This document shows positions 54,285 through 62,488 of a stretch of DNA of 64,000 bases, in pieces. The notes beneath the pieces were generated by a model that was not told the origin of the DNA, ran no database searches, and saw nothing but the letters and a program-made list of their open reading frames with translations. Made by a program: the position numbers and the translations under genes. Within the stretch, counting starts at the first letter, position 1; the number at the start of each line of letters is the position of its first letter. The DNA is from Actinomycetes bacterium (GTDB lineage Bacteria; Actinomycetota; Thermoleophilia; BMS3ABIN01): positions 50,723-114,722 of the forward strand of contig JAJYXB010000016.1 of assembly GCA_021791195.1 (NCBI GenBank), given 5' to 3'.

Positions 54285-54342
54285 CATTTTCTTGGCGAGC
54301 CGGACCCGTCTGGGACAAAGCAGGTTTGTCGAGAGGTTTTAA

Positions 54343-55449
54343 ATGTTAAATTCCGTGGGGCGCTCTTTTACCGTGAGCCGGGCGCTGGTTTTTCTCTCTG
54401 CTGTGCTGGGCTTTTTCCTCATTCCCGCCTTTCGCGAGGGGGCGTCTGTGCCTCTCTCGGAACATGCTCCCTGGTTCCTGTCGATGTGGTACCAATGGGA
54501 CGCCAACTGGTACATGTCGATCGCCCAGCATGGGTACCAATGGGTCTCGGGGGACCAGTCCAACGTCGCCTTCTTCCCGCTCTATCCCTGGGCAGCAAAG
54601 GCTGTTGGCCTGCTGCTGGGCCGGCGGTACCTGCTCTCGGGCCTGCTGCTCTCCGCCGGCTTTCTGGTGGCGGGGCTTGCCTTCCTCTACCGGCTGGTGC
54701 GGATGGATTTCGGTCAGGATGTCGCCCGGCGGACGGTCTGGCTGGTTTCGATCTTTCCTACCGCGTTTTTCTTCAGCTCGTTTTACACCGAATCGCTTTT
54801 CCTGCTGACGAGCGTCGCGTGTTTCTATTATGGCCGACGCGGGCGCTGGGCTGCCGCCGGCGCCTTCGGGCTGCTGGCGTCGCTGACCCGGATCGCCGGA
54901 CTGCTGCTGATCGTGCCGCTCGCTTACGAATATCTGTCAAAGCGCTCCTTCTCTCCACTTAAAAGCCTGCGGCCGGCGCTGTTGTGGCTGACGCTCGTGC
55001 CCGGCGGGCTCGCCGTCTACATGGGCTACCTGTATTTCGGCTTCGGCCGGCCCTTCGCCTTCGCAGAAAGCCAGTCGGCCGGTTGGGGCCATGCCATGAC
55101 GCCGCTGCTGAGCAGCTTCACCGGTGACTTCCATCATCTGTTTGCCCAATCTGAATGGTGGGTGATCTGGGACGTGGCGGCCACGCTGCTGATGGCGGTC
55201 TGCGCCGTACTGGCCTTTAAGAAACTGCCGGCATCCTACGCGCTGTACACCCTGGCGAGCCTGCTCTTTCCGCTTGCGGGCGGTACCATGAAGTCGATGA
55301 GCCGGTACGCACTGGTGGTCTTTCCCGTCTTCGTGCTGCTGGCGATGCTGGCTGGCCGGCGCCGGCTCTACTGGGTGATGTCAGCGCTTTCGCTGGGATT
55401 GCTGGCGGTTTCGACTGCTGTTTTCGCCTCGGGAAGGTGGATCGCCTGA
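54343..55449 (+). CDS. PIG-V-like membrane mannosyltransferase, second copy
   Basis: 368 residues with about nine membrane segments. WYQWDANWYMSIAQHGY and VAFFPLYPWA match, position for position, the periplasmic loop of the PIG-V-like protein at 9506-10744. LVSIFPTAFFFSSFYTESLFLLT and LLASLTRIAGLLLIVPL also match. It probably transfers mannose from a polyprenyl phosphate donor to an envelope acceptor. ATG 54343 with GAGAGG upstream. Its last codons overlap the next glycosyltransferase gene by 13 bases, so the two are coupled. Confidence 0.78.
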   Translation: MLNSVGRSFTVSRALVFLSAVLGFFLIPAFREGASVPLSEHAPWFLSMWYQWDANWYMSIAQHGYQWVSGDQSNVAFFPLYPWAAKAVGLLLGRRYLLSGLLLSAGFLVAGLAFLYRLVRMDFGQDVARRTVWLVSIFPTAFFFSSFYTESLFLLTSVACFYYGRRGRWAAAGAFGLLASLTRIAGLLLIVPLAYEYLSKRSFSPLKSLRPALLWLTLVPGGLAVYMGYLYFGFGRPFAFAESQSAGWGHAMTPLLSSFTGDFHHLFAQSEWWVIWDVAATLLMAVCAVLAFKKLPASYALYTLASLLFPLAGGTMKSMSRYALVVFPVFVLLAMLAGRRRLYWVMSALSLGLLAVSTAVFASGRWIA

Positions 55450-56918
55450 GCCGGGCGCCATCAACAGAACTGGCGGAACCAGGCATTGCGGCCGGCGAGG
55501 AAGAGCGGCTTGCAGCGCAAACCGGCAGCCGCCTGAGGGGACGGCCGCGGCTGGTGGTGGCGGCGCTCTGGCTTGTGATGCTGCTCATGTGCGTGACTTT
55601 TGCGCTGATCCAGCCTGTGTGGAGCCGCGTGGACGAGGCCCAGCATTACAGTTACGTGCAGTATCTGGCGGAAAACCGGTCGCTGCCGGTGGAAGGCAAG
55701 ACCTTCATCACGCCAGCGGCGGTTCAGATCTCGCTGGAGGAGGATCAGTGGGGCTGGGCGCCAGCGGGCCTGCTGTCGACGCCGGCGCGGCTCAACCCCT
55801 CGCAGTGGTCGATGCTGCCGGCGGGGCTCAGCGACCAGAATCAGGAAAAATGGGTGCGGCGCAACCTCTGGTATTTCAATTACGAGGCGATGCAACCACC
55901 TTTATACTACGCGGTCAATGTTCCGCTTTACGCGGCGCTGCCCGCCGATCCGCTGGTGAAGCTGTACGGCATGCGGCTGCTGGCGGCGCTGCTGGCTTCC
56001 ACGATATTGCCGCTCTCATATCTGACTGCGCGCGAGGCCTTCCCCGAAAGCCGTCTGGCCTTATGGGGGACGCCAGTGATAGTGCTGCTCACCCAGGGCT
56101 TCGCCCTTAATATGTCACAGATGAGCAATGACGCGCTGGCGGTGCCGCTGGCTGCCGCCGGAGTGCTGCTGCTGCTGCGCATGACCGGCCGTGGCCTTGC
56201 CACGAAGCGCAGCCTGCTGGCGGGCGCCGTCATCGCTGCCGCGCTGCTGTCGAAGCTCACAACCGTCTTTCTGCTGCCGCTGGCGCTGCTGCCGCCGGTG
56301 CTGCTGGTGTACTACAAGCGGGAGAGCATTCGCCGGGCGCTGCTTCAAACCGGCCTGATGACGGCGCCGGTGGCGGTGCTGATGGCCCCCTGGATGCTGC
56401 ATAATCTTTTCCTTTACGGCGACACCACCGGAGCCAGCGCGGCGCGGCCACTGATGTCTTCGTTCTTCGCCTCGCCGCTGACGTCGCTGGGGACGCTCCG
56501 GCTCAACGAGCTGCTGCCGACCTTCTGGTTCGGTGAACCCGTATTTCCGTTTTCTTACTGGACGCTCGCCTGGATAGCGATCGGTCCGGCGATGGTGGTT
56601 GCCATTGCCGGCGTTCTCTTTTTTCTGACCCAGAGCTGGCGGCGGCAGGTCAAGGATGTGCAGATCCGCATCCTCTTCCTCGTGCTGGCGCTGGTGATCG
56701 GTGTATCCGTGAACCTGATGCTGCCATTCGGCTCCGGGATCGGCGGCGTCCCCGGCCGTTACCTTTATCCGCTGCTGCCGGTGATCGCCTTCCTGCTGAT
56801 ATTCGGGATCGACCGGCTGCTCCGGCGCGAACGCGCCCGTTTCCTGGCGGAGGGGATGCTGGTGTGGATGGTGCTGTGGGAGGCGCTTAACTTCGTAGCC
56901 TACATCCAGAACCGCTAG
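55437..56918 (+). CDS. Membrane glycosyltransferase, GT39/DUF2142-like
   Basis: 493 residues with around 10-12 hydrophobic helices. A cytoplasmic N-terminus (about 40 residues) precedes the first helix, then the loop IQPVWSRVDEAQHYSYVQYLAENR with the D-E pair typical of GT-C fold glycosyltransferases. NYEAMQPPLYYAVNVPLY resembles the HPPLY region, and ALLSKLTTVFLLPLALL follows. The GTG start at 55437 overlaps the upstream gene. It likely uses a lipid-linked sugar at the outer face of the membrane. Substrate unknown. Confidence 0.75.
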   Translation: MDRLSRAPSTELAEPGIAAGEEERLAAQTGSRLRGRPRLVVAALWLVMLLMCVTFALIQPVWSRVDEAQHYSYVQYLAENRSLPVEGKTFITPAAVQISLEEDQWGWAPAGLLSTPARLNPSQWSMLPAGLSDQNQEKWVRRNLWYFNYEAMQPPLYYAVNVPLYAALPADPLVKLYGMRLLAALLASTILPLSYLTAREAFPESRLALWGTPVIVLLTQGFALNMSQMSNDALAVPLAAAGVLLLLRMTGRGLATKRSLLAGAVIAAALLSKLTTVFLLPLALLPPVLLVYYKRESIRRALLQTGLMTAPVAVLMAPWMLHNLFLYGDTTGASAARPLMSSFFASPLTSLGTLRLNELLPTFWFGEPVFPFSYWTLAWIAIGPAMVVAIAGVLFFLTQSWRRQVKDVQIRILFLVLALVIGVSVNLMLPFGSGIGGVPGRYLYPLLPVIAFLLIFGIDRLLRRERARFLAEGMLVWMVLWEALNFVAYIQNR

Positions 56919-56935
56919 CGCCGGCTCGGGTCGCC

Positions 56936-58948
56936 GTGGCTTCTTTTAACCCCGAAACTGATTCTGGATCAAAAAATGGCGGCTCACCGGTATTGCTCGG
57001 GGTCGATGTCGGCGGCACTTTCACCGACGCCGTACTGGTCGGCGGCGGGCGGTTCTTTCACGCCAAGGTCCTGACCACCAGGGATCAGTCGGAAGGAGTG
57101 CTGGCGGCGGCGCGGCAGGCGCTGGGGCGCGCCGGGCTGGCCGCCGCGGCGGTCGATTATTTTTCGCACGGGATGACGACCGCCACCAACGCGCTGCTGG
57201 AGCGCAAAGGGGCGAGAACCGCCTCGGTGGCGACCGCCGGCTTCCGTGACATCCTCGAGATCGGCCGCCAGAACCGCCCCAGGCTCTACGATCTTTGTCC
57301 CCGGCGACCGGAACCGCTGGTGCCGCGCAGCCTGAGGCTGACCGTTCGCGAGCGGGTCGCGCCCGAAGGCGAGCTGGAGCGGCTGGTGGCCGGGCTCAAA
57401 GAAAAAAATCCGGAGGCGGTGGCGGTCTGCCTGCTGTTCTCCTTCCTGGACGGCTCCCATGAACGCCGGCTGGCGCGGCTGCTGAGGCGCGAACTGCCTG
57501 AAGTGCACATCTCCATCTCCAGCGAGGTGCTGCCGGAGTTCCGGGAGTACGAGCGCTTCAGCACCACCGCCGTGGACGCCTACCTGACGCCGGTGGTGGC
57601 GCGTTACCTGGAGGCGCTCGGCCGGCGCGCCCGGGAAGCGGCGCTGCCGGAGCCGGTGATCATGCAGTCCAGCGGCGGGGTGTTGCCGCTGGGGCAGGCA
57701 GCCGCCAGCGCCGCGCCGCTGCTGCTTTCGGGACCGGCCGCGGGCGTGGTCGGCAGCGTGTTTGCGGCGGGGCGCAGCGGCATCGAGGACCTGATCGCTT
57801 TTGACATGGGCGGCACGAGCACCGACGTGACGCTCATCCGCGCCGGCCGGGCCGATGTCGCTGCCGGCCGCGAGATCGGGGGTGCGCCCGTGGGTTTGCC
57901 GATGGTGGACATCCATACCATCGGGGCCGGCGGCGGTTCCATCGCCTGGGTCGATGCCGGCGGCGCCCTCAGGGTGGGACCGCAGAGCGCCGGCGCCGAT
58001 CCCGGCCCGGCATGTTACGGCCGCAGCGGCAGCCAGGTGACAGTCACCGACGCCAACCTCAGCCTGGGATACCTTGGCGGGCGCCTGGGCGGCGAAGGCG
58101 GGCTGGAACTGGACGCCGGGGCAGCGCAGGCGGCGGTTGACAGTCTGGCGGAAGAGTTGGGGATGGAACCCGAGGAGGCCGCGCTGGGCGTGCGCCGGGT
58201 GGCCAATGCGGAGATGGTCAAGGCGCTCCGGGTGATCAGCGTCGAGCGCGGCCACGATCCGCGCGGGCTCGTGCTGGCCGCTTTCGGCGGCGCTGGTCCG
58301 ATGCACGGGGCCGACCTCGCCGCCGAGCTGGGCATGCGGCGGGTGCTGGTGCCCGCCAGCTGCGGTGTCCTGTCCGCCCTTGGCATGGTCGTCGGCGACC
58401 GGCGGCGCGACTGGTCGCGGACCGTTCTGGGCGCCGGCGGCTGGGACGCGCGTCTGATCGGGGAGACGTTCGCTGGCATGGAGAAGAAAGCAGCGGCGGA
58501 GATGCCCGGCGCGGTTTTTGTTTACCGTGCAGATCTGCGGTATCAGGGTCAGTCCCATGAGCTTACCATCGATATCCGGCCGCCATTCGGCGTGGAGCTG
58601 CTGACGGCCGGATTTGAGCACGAGCATGAGCGTGCTTACGGCTACCGGGCAGAGGGTGAAGCCGTGGAGCTGGTGAACCTGCGCCTGACGGCGCTGGCGC
58701 CGCTGGAGCGGCCGCGCATCTCCCGCAGCCGTGCTGGCGCGGCGGCGGCCGGGCGTCCGGCCTACTTCGACGGGCGCTGGCTGACGGCGCAGGTCTGGTG
58801 GCGGGACGGACTGGCTGGAGCGCGCGCCGCCGGACCGGCTGTGATCGAGGAGGACGAGGCAACCACGGTAGTGCCGCCGGGCTGGGAGGCATTCATTGAT
58901 GAATCAGACAATCTGTGGTTAGAGCGCCTGGAGCCGGAGCATGATTGA
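56936..58948 (+). CDS. hyuA: Hydantoinase/oxoprolinase family, HyuA-type subunit
   Basis: 670 residues. The ATP-binding start LLGVDVGGTFTDAVLV, SHGMTTATNALLERKG, LRLTVRERV, FDMGGTSTDVTLIRAG and RDWSRTVLGAGG are conserved in HyuA/acetone carboxylase beta/5-oxoprolinase A proteins. It works with HyuB to hydrolyse hydantoins or 5-oxoproline, or to carboxylate ketones, at the cost of ATP. GTG start at 56936. The stop overlaps the hyuB start by 8 bases. The exact substrate cannot be decided from sequence. Confidence 0.88.
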   Translation: MASFNPETDSGSKNGGSPVLLGVDVGGTFTDAVLVGGGRFFHAKVLTTRDQSEGVLAAARQALGRAGLAAAAVDYFSHGMTTATNALLERKGARTASVATAGFRDILEIGRQNRPRLYDLCPRRPEPLVPRSLRLTVRERVAPEGELERLVAGLKEKNPEAVAVCLLFSFLDGSHERRLARLLRRELPEVHISISSEVLPEFREYERFSTTAVDAYLTPVVARYLEALGRRAREAALPEPVIMQSSGGVLPLGQAAASAAPLLLSGPAAGVVGSVFAAGRSGIEDLIAFDMGGTSTDVTLIRAGRADVAAGREIGGAPVGLPMVDIHTIGAGGGSIAWVDAGGALRVGPQSAGADPGPACYGRSGSQVTVTDANLSLGYLGGRLGGEGGLELDAGAAQAAVDSLAEELGMEPEEAALGVRRVANAEMVKALRVISVERGHDPRGLVLAAFGGAGPMHGADLAAELGMRRVLVPASCGVLSALGMVVGDRRRDWSRTVLGAGGWDARLIGETFAGMEKKAAAEMPGAVFVYRADLRYQGQSHELTIDIRPPFGVELLTAGFEHEHERAYGYRAEGEAVELVNLRLTALAPLERPRISRSRAGAAAAGRPAYFDGRWLTAQVWWRDGLAGARAAGPAVIEEDEATTVVPPGWEAFIDESDNLWLERLEPEHD

Positions 58949-60470
58949 TCCGGTGACATTACAGGTGCTCAGCTCAGCGTTCCGCTCCATCTGCGAGGAG
59001 ATGGGGGCGGCGCTGATCCGCTCTGCGTACTCCACCAACATCAAGGAGCGGCGCGACTGTTCCACGGCGTTGTTCGACGCGCGGGGGCGGATGATCGCCC
59101 AGGCCGAGCACATCCCTGTGCACCTGGGAGCCATGCCTGACGCAGTCAGGGCGGTGATGCGAAAGAGACCGCAACCGGACGACGTTTTTATCCTCAACGA
59201 TCCCTTCAATGGCGGCACACATCTGCCGGACATCACCCTGGTTTCACCGATCAGCGCCGGCGGCCGCATCATCGCCTTCGCCGCCAGCCGCGCTCATCAT
59301 GCCGACGTGGGCGGCAGCGAGCCGGGCAGCATGCCGGCTGGTTCCAGGCGGCTCGAGGAGGAAGGGGTGGTCATCCCGCCTACGAGGTTGCAGGCGGGCG
59401 GCGTGCCGCAGGAAGAGTTCCTGGACCGGTTGATGATGCAGATGCGCCGGCCGCGGGAGCGTCGCGGCGATCTGCGGGCCCAGCTGGGCGCGGGCCGAAT
59501 CGCGGCCCGGCGGCTGGCGGAGCTGATCGCGCAGCGTGGTCAGGGCCTCGTGCTGGAGGCGATGGAGGCAGCGCTGGCCTACTCGGCGCGGCGCATGCGG
59601 GCGGCGATCAGCCAGTTGCCCGAAGGGACCTATCGCGCCGTCGACTATCTGGAGCGCGATGGCCGCGACCTGATCATCGCCGTGAAGGTGACGGTAGCCG
59701 GCGGCAGCATGGTGATCGACTTCGAGGGTACTTCAGCACAGGAAGAGGGAAACCTCAACTGCCCGCTGGCGGTGACGCGCTCCGCCTGTTATTTCGTGCT
59801 GCGGGCCGTCACCGATCCGGACATTCCGCCGAACTCAGGCGCGCTCGAACCCGTCAACATCAGCGCTCCGGCGGGCTCGCTGGTCAATGCGCGGCCGCCG
59901 GCCGCCGTGGTGGCCGGGAACGTGGAGACCTCGCAGCGGATCGTCGACGTGCTGCTGCTGGCGCTTTCACAGGCTCTGCCGCTCCCGGCCCAGGGACAGG
60001 GGACGATGAACAATCTCACGCTCGGCAGCGAGGAGCCGGAGGCCGCATTCAATTATTACGAAACCATCGGCGGCGGCGCGGGGGGCTGTCCGGAACGTGA
60101 AGGAGCCAGCGGCATCCACCTGGGGATGACAAATACTCTCAATACCCCGGTAGAAGCCCTGGAGATGAGCTTTCCCGTCCGGGTGATGCGTTACGAGCTG
60201 CGCGACGGCTCCGGCGGCAATGGCCGTCATCCTGGCGGCGACGGCCTGGTCAGGTCGTTGAGGCTGCTTGAGCCGGCGCGGCTGTCACTGCTCAGCGACC
60301 GGCGCCGGCATGGGCCGCGGGGCGCCGCTGGCGGCGCTGCGGGTCAACCCGGCAGGAACCTGATCAACGGCAGGGAGGTAGCCGCCAAGCTGACGGTTTC
60401 GCTTCAGGCCGGCGACGAGGTCACGGTCGAGACTCCGGGAGGCGGAGGCTATGGCAGCCCCGAGGGATGA
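58941..60470 (+). CDS. hyuB: Hydantoinase/oxoprolinase family, HyuB-type subunit
   Basis: 509 residues. MIDPVTLQVLSSAFRSICEEMGAALIRSAYS opens HyuB proteins. HIPVHLGAMPDAV, DVFILNDPFNGGTHLPDITLVSPI and SRAHHADVGGSEPGSMP supply the conserved metal and substrate residues, and the C-terminus ends GDEVTVETPGGGGYG. Partner of HyuA in the same operon (ATG overlaps the hyuA stop). At the end of this operon comes a small leftward gene. Confidence 0.9.
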   Translation: MIDPVTLQVLSSAFRSICEEMGAALIRSAYSTNIKERRDCSTALFDARGRMIAQAEHIPVHLGAMPDAVRAVMRKRPQPDDVFILNDPFNGGTHLPDITLVSPISAGGRIIAFAASRAHHADVGGSEPGSMPAGSRRLEEEGVVIPPTRLQAGGVPQEEFLDRLMMQMRRPRERRGDLRAQLGAGRIAARRLAELIAQRGQGLVLEAMEAALAYSARRMRAAISQLPEGTYRAVDYLERDGRDLIIAVKVTVAGGSMVIDFEGTSAQEEGNLNCPLAVTRSACYFVLRAVTDPDIPPNSGALEPVNISAPAGSLVNARPPAAVVAGNVETSQRIVDVLLLALSQALPLPAQGQGTMNNLTLGSEEPEAAFNYYETIGGGAGGCPEREGASGIHLGMTNTLNTPVEALEMSFPVRVMRYELRDGSGGNGRHPGGDGLVRSLRLLEPARLSLLSDRRRHGPRGAAGGAAGQPGRNLINGREVAAKLTVSLQAGDEVTVETPGGGGYGSPEG

Positions 60471-60482
60471 CCGCCAGCGCCC

Positions 60483-60635
60483 CTAGTAGCGCTTTTTGTA
60501 CTCTTCGCACTCGGTGACCCGCGGCCGGTCGAGGTTGTGGCAGGCCGAGCGCCAGTCGTACATGCAGGAGGGGCAAAGCGGCACCGGCTTGCCGCCGAAC
60601 AGCCGCCGCAGTTTGTTGGTTATCTTAACGTTCAT
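60483..60635 (-). CDS. 50-residue Cys-containing small protein
   Basis: ATG 60635 to TAG 60483. It reads with a basic N-terminus (MNVKITNKLRRLFGGKP), then CPSCMYDWRSACHN and ECEEYKKRY, giving four cysteines in a spacing that could bind a metal or Fe-S cluster. It overlaps the membrane-protein gene on the same strand by 11 bases, which supports translation by coupling. No named family recognised. Confidence 0.6.
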   Translation of the reverse strand: MNVKITNKLRRLFGGKPVPLCPSCMYDWRSACHNLDRPRVTECEEYKKRY

Positions 60636-60906
60636 CTTCTTCTACAGTTATCTTTTCCGCCTGTTTTTTTCCGCTATCCGTGCGGAGCATGCCGCCCATG
60701 ATCTGTCCCAGCACATCGCAGGCAAACATCAGCGGCACCAGGCTCCAGCCCTGGCCGCTGCTGATCCGCATCACGATGATCAGCGGCACCGGCAGGTGCA
60801 CTGCCAGGAACCACCGCAGTGAGAGCTTGGGAACGCCCGCCCGGTAGTATCCGAAAGGGAGGTTGATGGCGGCGGCCGCCAGGCACAGAAGGAGGATAGT
60901 CCTCAT
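60625..60906 (-). CDS. Small polytopic membrane protein
   Basis: 93 residues from ATG 60906 (TTG 60960 in frame would add 18). Three hydrophobic stretches, beginning MRTILLLCLAAAAINLPFGYY, then FLAVHLPVPLIIVMRISS and LVPLMFACDVLGQIMGG, with a charged C-terminal tail (TDSGKKQAEKITVEEDER). Cotranscribed with, and overlapping, the small cysteine protein. Function unknown. Confidence 0.6.
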   Translation of the reverse strand: MRTILLLCLAAAAINLPFGYYRAGVPKLSLRWFLAVHLPVPLIIVMRISSGQGWSLVPLMFACDVLGQIMGGMLRTDSGKKQAEKITVEEDER

Positions 60907-61044
60907 AAGCAGATGATACAGGTCATAAATAAATTGTACTAGCCGGAGCGGGATTAGCAAAGGTGCCGCTGCCGGCGACTTGGCTGCCGGGCCCGGCGGG
61001 GCAGAGGGTGTTTTCGGCGGCGCGCAGCACAGCGCGCAGCTATA

Positions 61045-61072
61045 TTACCGCTTCAGGCGCCTATGTTATAAT
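61045..61072 (+). promoter_or_regulatory. Promoter of the tRNA-Tyr/Thr/Met cluster
   Basis: TTACCG (61045-61050) and a perfect TATAAT (61067-61072), 16 bases apart and about 110 bases ahead of tRNA-Tyr. No terminator lies between the three tRNA genes, so they are probably cotranscribed. Confidence 0.5.
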
Positions 61073-61183
61073 TTGCTTCCCGCGGGCATCCTGAAACAGT
61101 TTGCCCGTTTGAATTTCGGGAGCCCAGGATGCTAAATTATGCGATTGCCGTCGGGTCGTCCGGCGGCCGCGCAGCATCGGGAT

Positions 61184-61268
61184 GGAGGAGTGCCCGAGTG
61201 GCTAAAGGGGGCGGACTGTAAATCCGTTGGCGACGCCTACGCTGGTTCGAATCCAGCCTCCTCCACCA
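61184..61268 (+). tRNA. tRNA-Tyr (anticodon GTA)
   Basis: Class II tRNA with a long variable arm: acceptor GGAGGAG/CTCCTCC, anticodon arm GCGGACTGTAAATCCGT with GTA at 61218-61220, T-arm GCTGGTTCGAATCCAGC, and encoded CCA. Confidence 0.97.
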
Positions 61269-61317
61269 TTAACGGAAAGCCGCGGGATGCGGAGAGAACT
61301 CGCCGCCCGCTTTTCAA

Positions 61318-61393
61318 GCCCGGTTAGCTCAGTTGGTAGAGCACCTCCATGGTAAGGAGGGGGTCTACGGTTCAAGTCCGTAACCGGGCTCCA
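61318..61393 (+). tRNA. tRNA-Thr (anticodon GGT)
   Basis: Acceptor GCCCGGT/ACCGGGC, anticodon arm CCTCC/GGAGG with loop ATGGTAA (GGT at 61351-61353), T-arm ACGGTTCAAGTCCGT, encoded CCA. Confidence 0.97.
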
Positions 61394-61446
61394 GAATGTT
61401 TCGCGCCATCCGGCTGGATGGCATGAATATACAGAATAGCAACCAC

Positions 61447-61523
61447 GGCGGTGTAGCTCAGCTGGTCAGAGCAGCGGAATCATAATCCGCGTGTCGTAGG
61501 TTCGAGTCCTACCACCGCTACCA
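61447..61523 (+). tRNA. tRNA-Met (anticodon CAT)
   Basis: Acceptor GGCGGTG/CACCGCT with one G-U pair, anticodon arm GCGGA/TCCGC with loop ATCATAA (CAT at 61481-61483), T-arm GTAGGTTCGAGTCCTAC, encoded CCA. The D-arm AGCTGGTCAGAGC is of the elongator type. A tRNA-Ile(CAT modified) cannot be formally excluded. Confidence 0.95.
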
Positions 61524-61538
61524 ACGTTTTGCCCTTTG

Positions 61539-61562
61539 TTTTTGGCTTGGTTAAGCCAAAAA
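61539..61562 (+). terminator. Hairpin downstream of the tRNA cluster
   Basis: TTTTTGGCTT / AAGCCAAAAA, a 10-bp perfect stem with a 4-base GGTT loop. The T residues precede rather than follow the stem on both strands, so it is not a textbook terminator, but it sits exactly between the tRNA operon and the foreign-looking island. Confidence 0.4.
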
Positions 61563-61584
61563 ATTCCTGAAAAATGTAAACCCC

Positions 61585-61599
61585 TGGCAGGACTCGAAC
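61585..61599 (-). repeat. Inverted partial copy of the tRNA-Met T-arm
   Basis: On the minus strand GTTCGAGTCCTGCCA, which matches 61500-61514 of tRNA-Met (GTTCGAGTCCTACCA) at 14 of 15 positions. It may be a remnant of a tRNA 3' end left by an integration event. Confidence 0.45.
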
Positions 61600-61645
61600 A
61601 TTTTGTGTATTCCCACCTTGACATCCGTGGTCAAATTGCCGAAAC

Positions 61646-61663
61646 TGTAGTTTATAAACTACA
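61646..61663. promoter_or_regulatory. 18-bp perfect palindrome overlapping the -10 box of the TA operon
   Basis: TGTAGTTTATAAACTACA is identical to its own reverse complement. TATAAA at its centre (61653-61658) lies 17 bases behind GTCAAA (61630-61635) and 22 bases ahead of the toxin GTG, so a repressor bound here would block the promoter. Autoregulation by the antitoxin at such palindromes is the rule in type II TA systems. Confidence 0.7.
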
Positions 61664-61679
61664 ACTTTTGGGGAGTACT

Positions 61680-62039
61680 GTGGAGGTACAGCCTCGGCAG
61701 GTTAAGTTTTATAAGACAGAAAACGGAGCCATACCGTTCGCGGAATGGCTAGACTCCCTAGACCGACAAACCCGTGCGCGGATAGATGCACGACTTGCGA
61801 TGGTTCGTGAGACTGGCAATTTGGGTGACTGCGATCCAGTTGGCTCGGGAGTTTTTGAGATGAAAGATCATTATGGGGCTGGATACCGGATTTACTTTGG
61901 GCAGATAGGAAGAGAGATTGTCTTGCTCCTTTGCGGAGGTGTCAAAAAAAGCCAGAACAAAGATATCAGGAAAGCTAAAGATTATTGGAATAATCATCTT
62001 GCAATGCAGAAAAGAAAAAAGTCGAAGGGGTTATCATGA
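61680..62039 (+). CDS. higB: RelE/HigB-type toxin (addiction module killer family)
   Basis: 119 residues from GTG 61680 (GGGGAG upstream, 4 bases after it the start). The upstream in-frame TTG at 61536 would run through the operator. Motifs KFYKTENGAIPFAEWLDSL, RIDARLAMVRETGNLG, FEMKDHYGAGYRIYF and LLLCGGVKKSQNKDIRKAKDYW are those of the phage-derived Gp49-like/HigB killer family, ribosome-dependent mRNA interferases. The C-terminus is lysine-rich. Overlaps the antitoxin ATG by 4 bases (toxin first, the HigBA order). AT-rich compared with the genome to the left. Confidence 0.85.
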   Translation: MEVQPRQVKFYKTENGAIPFAEWLDSLDRQTRARIDARLAMVRETGNLGDCDPVGSGVFEMKDHYGAGYRIYFGQIGREIVLLLCGGVKKSQNKDIRKAKDYWNNHLAMQKRKKSKGLS

Positions 62040-62488
62040 CGGACTCGGGCACAGATTATAGGGAACATCTTTTAATAAGACTCCGTGATAAAGAAGAAGC
62101 ATCAGCTTATTTAAATGCTGTTTTGGAATATGCGGACGAGCCGGTTTTAATGCTAGCGATTCGGGACGTAGTTGATGCATTTGGCGTGCGCCATGTTGCT
62201 GAGTCAGCTGGATTGAATCGAGAAAGTCTATACCGAATGTTGTCACGAGAAGGCAATCCTCGTTTGTCCAGTCTTTTTGCTGTCTTAAAGTCGATTGGGT
62301 TACGCCTAGCAGTCGAGGTTGATCAAATAACAATGTCAGTAACGGAAGATGAAATGACTAGCAGTTTCGTCGCGGATAGCACTTATGTAACGTTCGAAAC
62401 GAGTCTGAGAGGCCTTATAAAGGACGGTAGCCCCGAGAAATATGACGATGAGGAGGCGGATAATGGAACTGAGTCCATTGCAGCTTGA
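62036..62488 (+). CDS. higA: HigA-type antitoxin with a C-terminal extension
   Basis: 150 residues. The first 95 match the 'probable addiction module antidote' pattern: EEASAYLNAVLEYADEPVLMLAIRDVVDAFG, then the HTH region VRHVAESAGLNRESLYRMLSREGNPRLSSL and KSIGLRLAVEV. Standard family members end there. Here about 50 more residues follow (VTEDEMTSSFVADSTYVTFETSLRGLI ..., then an acidic tail), which fits a chaperone-addiction domain as in TAC systems, where the SecB-like protein must bind the antitoxin to keep it soluble. The start ATG overlaps the toxin stop. The end overlaps the SecB-like gene by 26 bases. Confidence 0.82.
   Translation: MTDSGTDYREHLLIRLRDKEEASAYLNAVLEYADEPVLMLAIRDVVDAFGVRHVAESAGLNRESLYRMLSREGNPRLSSLFAVLKSIGLRLAVEVDQITMSVTEDEMTSSFVADSTYVTFETSLRGLIKDGSPEKYDDEEADNGTESIAA

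Noticed and set aside
56984..58627. 547-codon minus-strand open frame under hyuA
   Set aside because: Mirror of a conserved gene. The predicted protein is rich in Q, R, H and A with no motif and no RBS.
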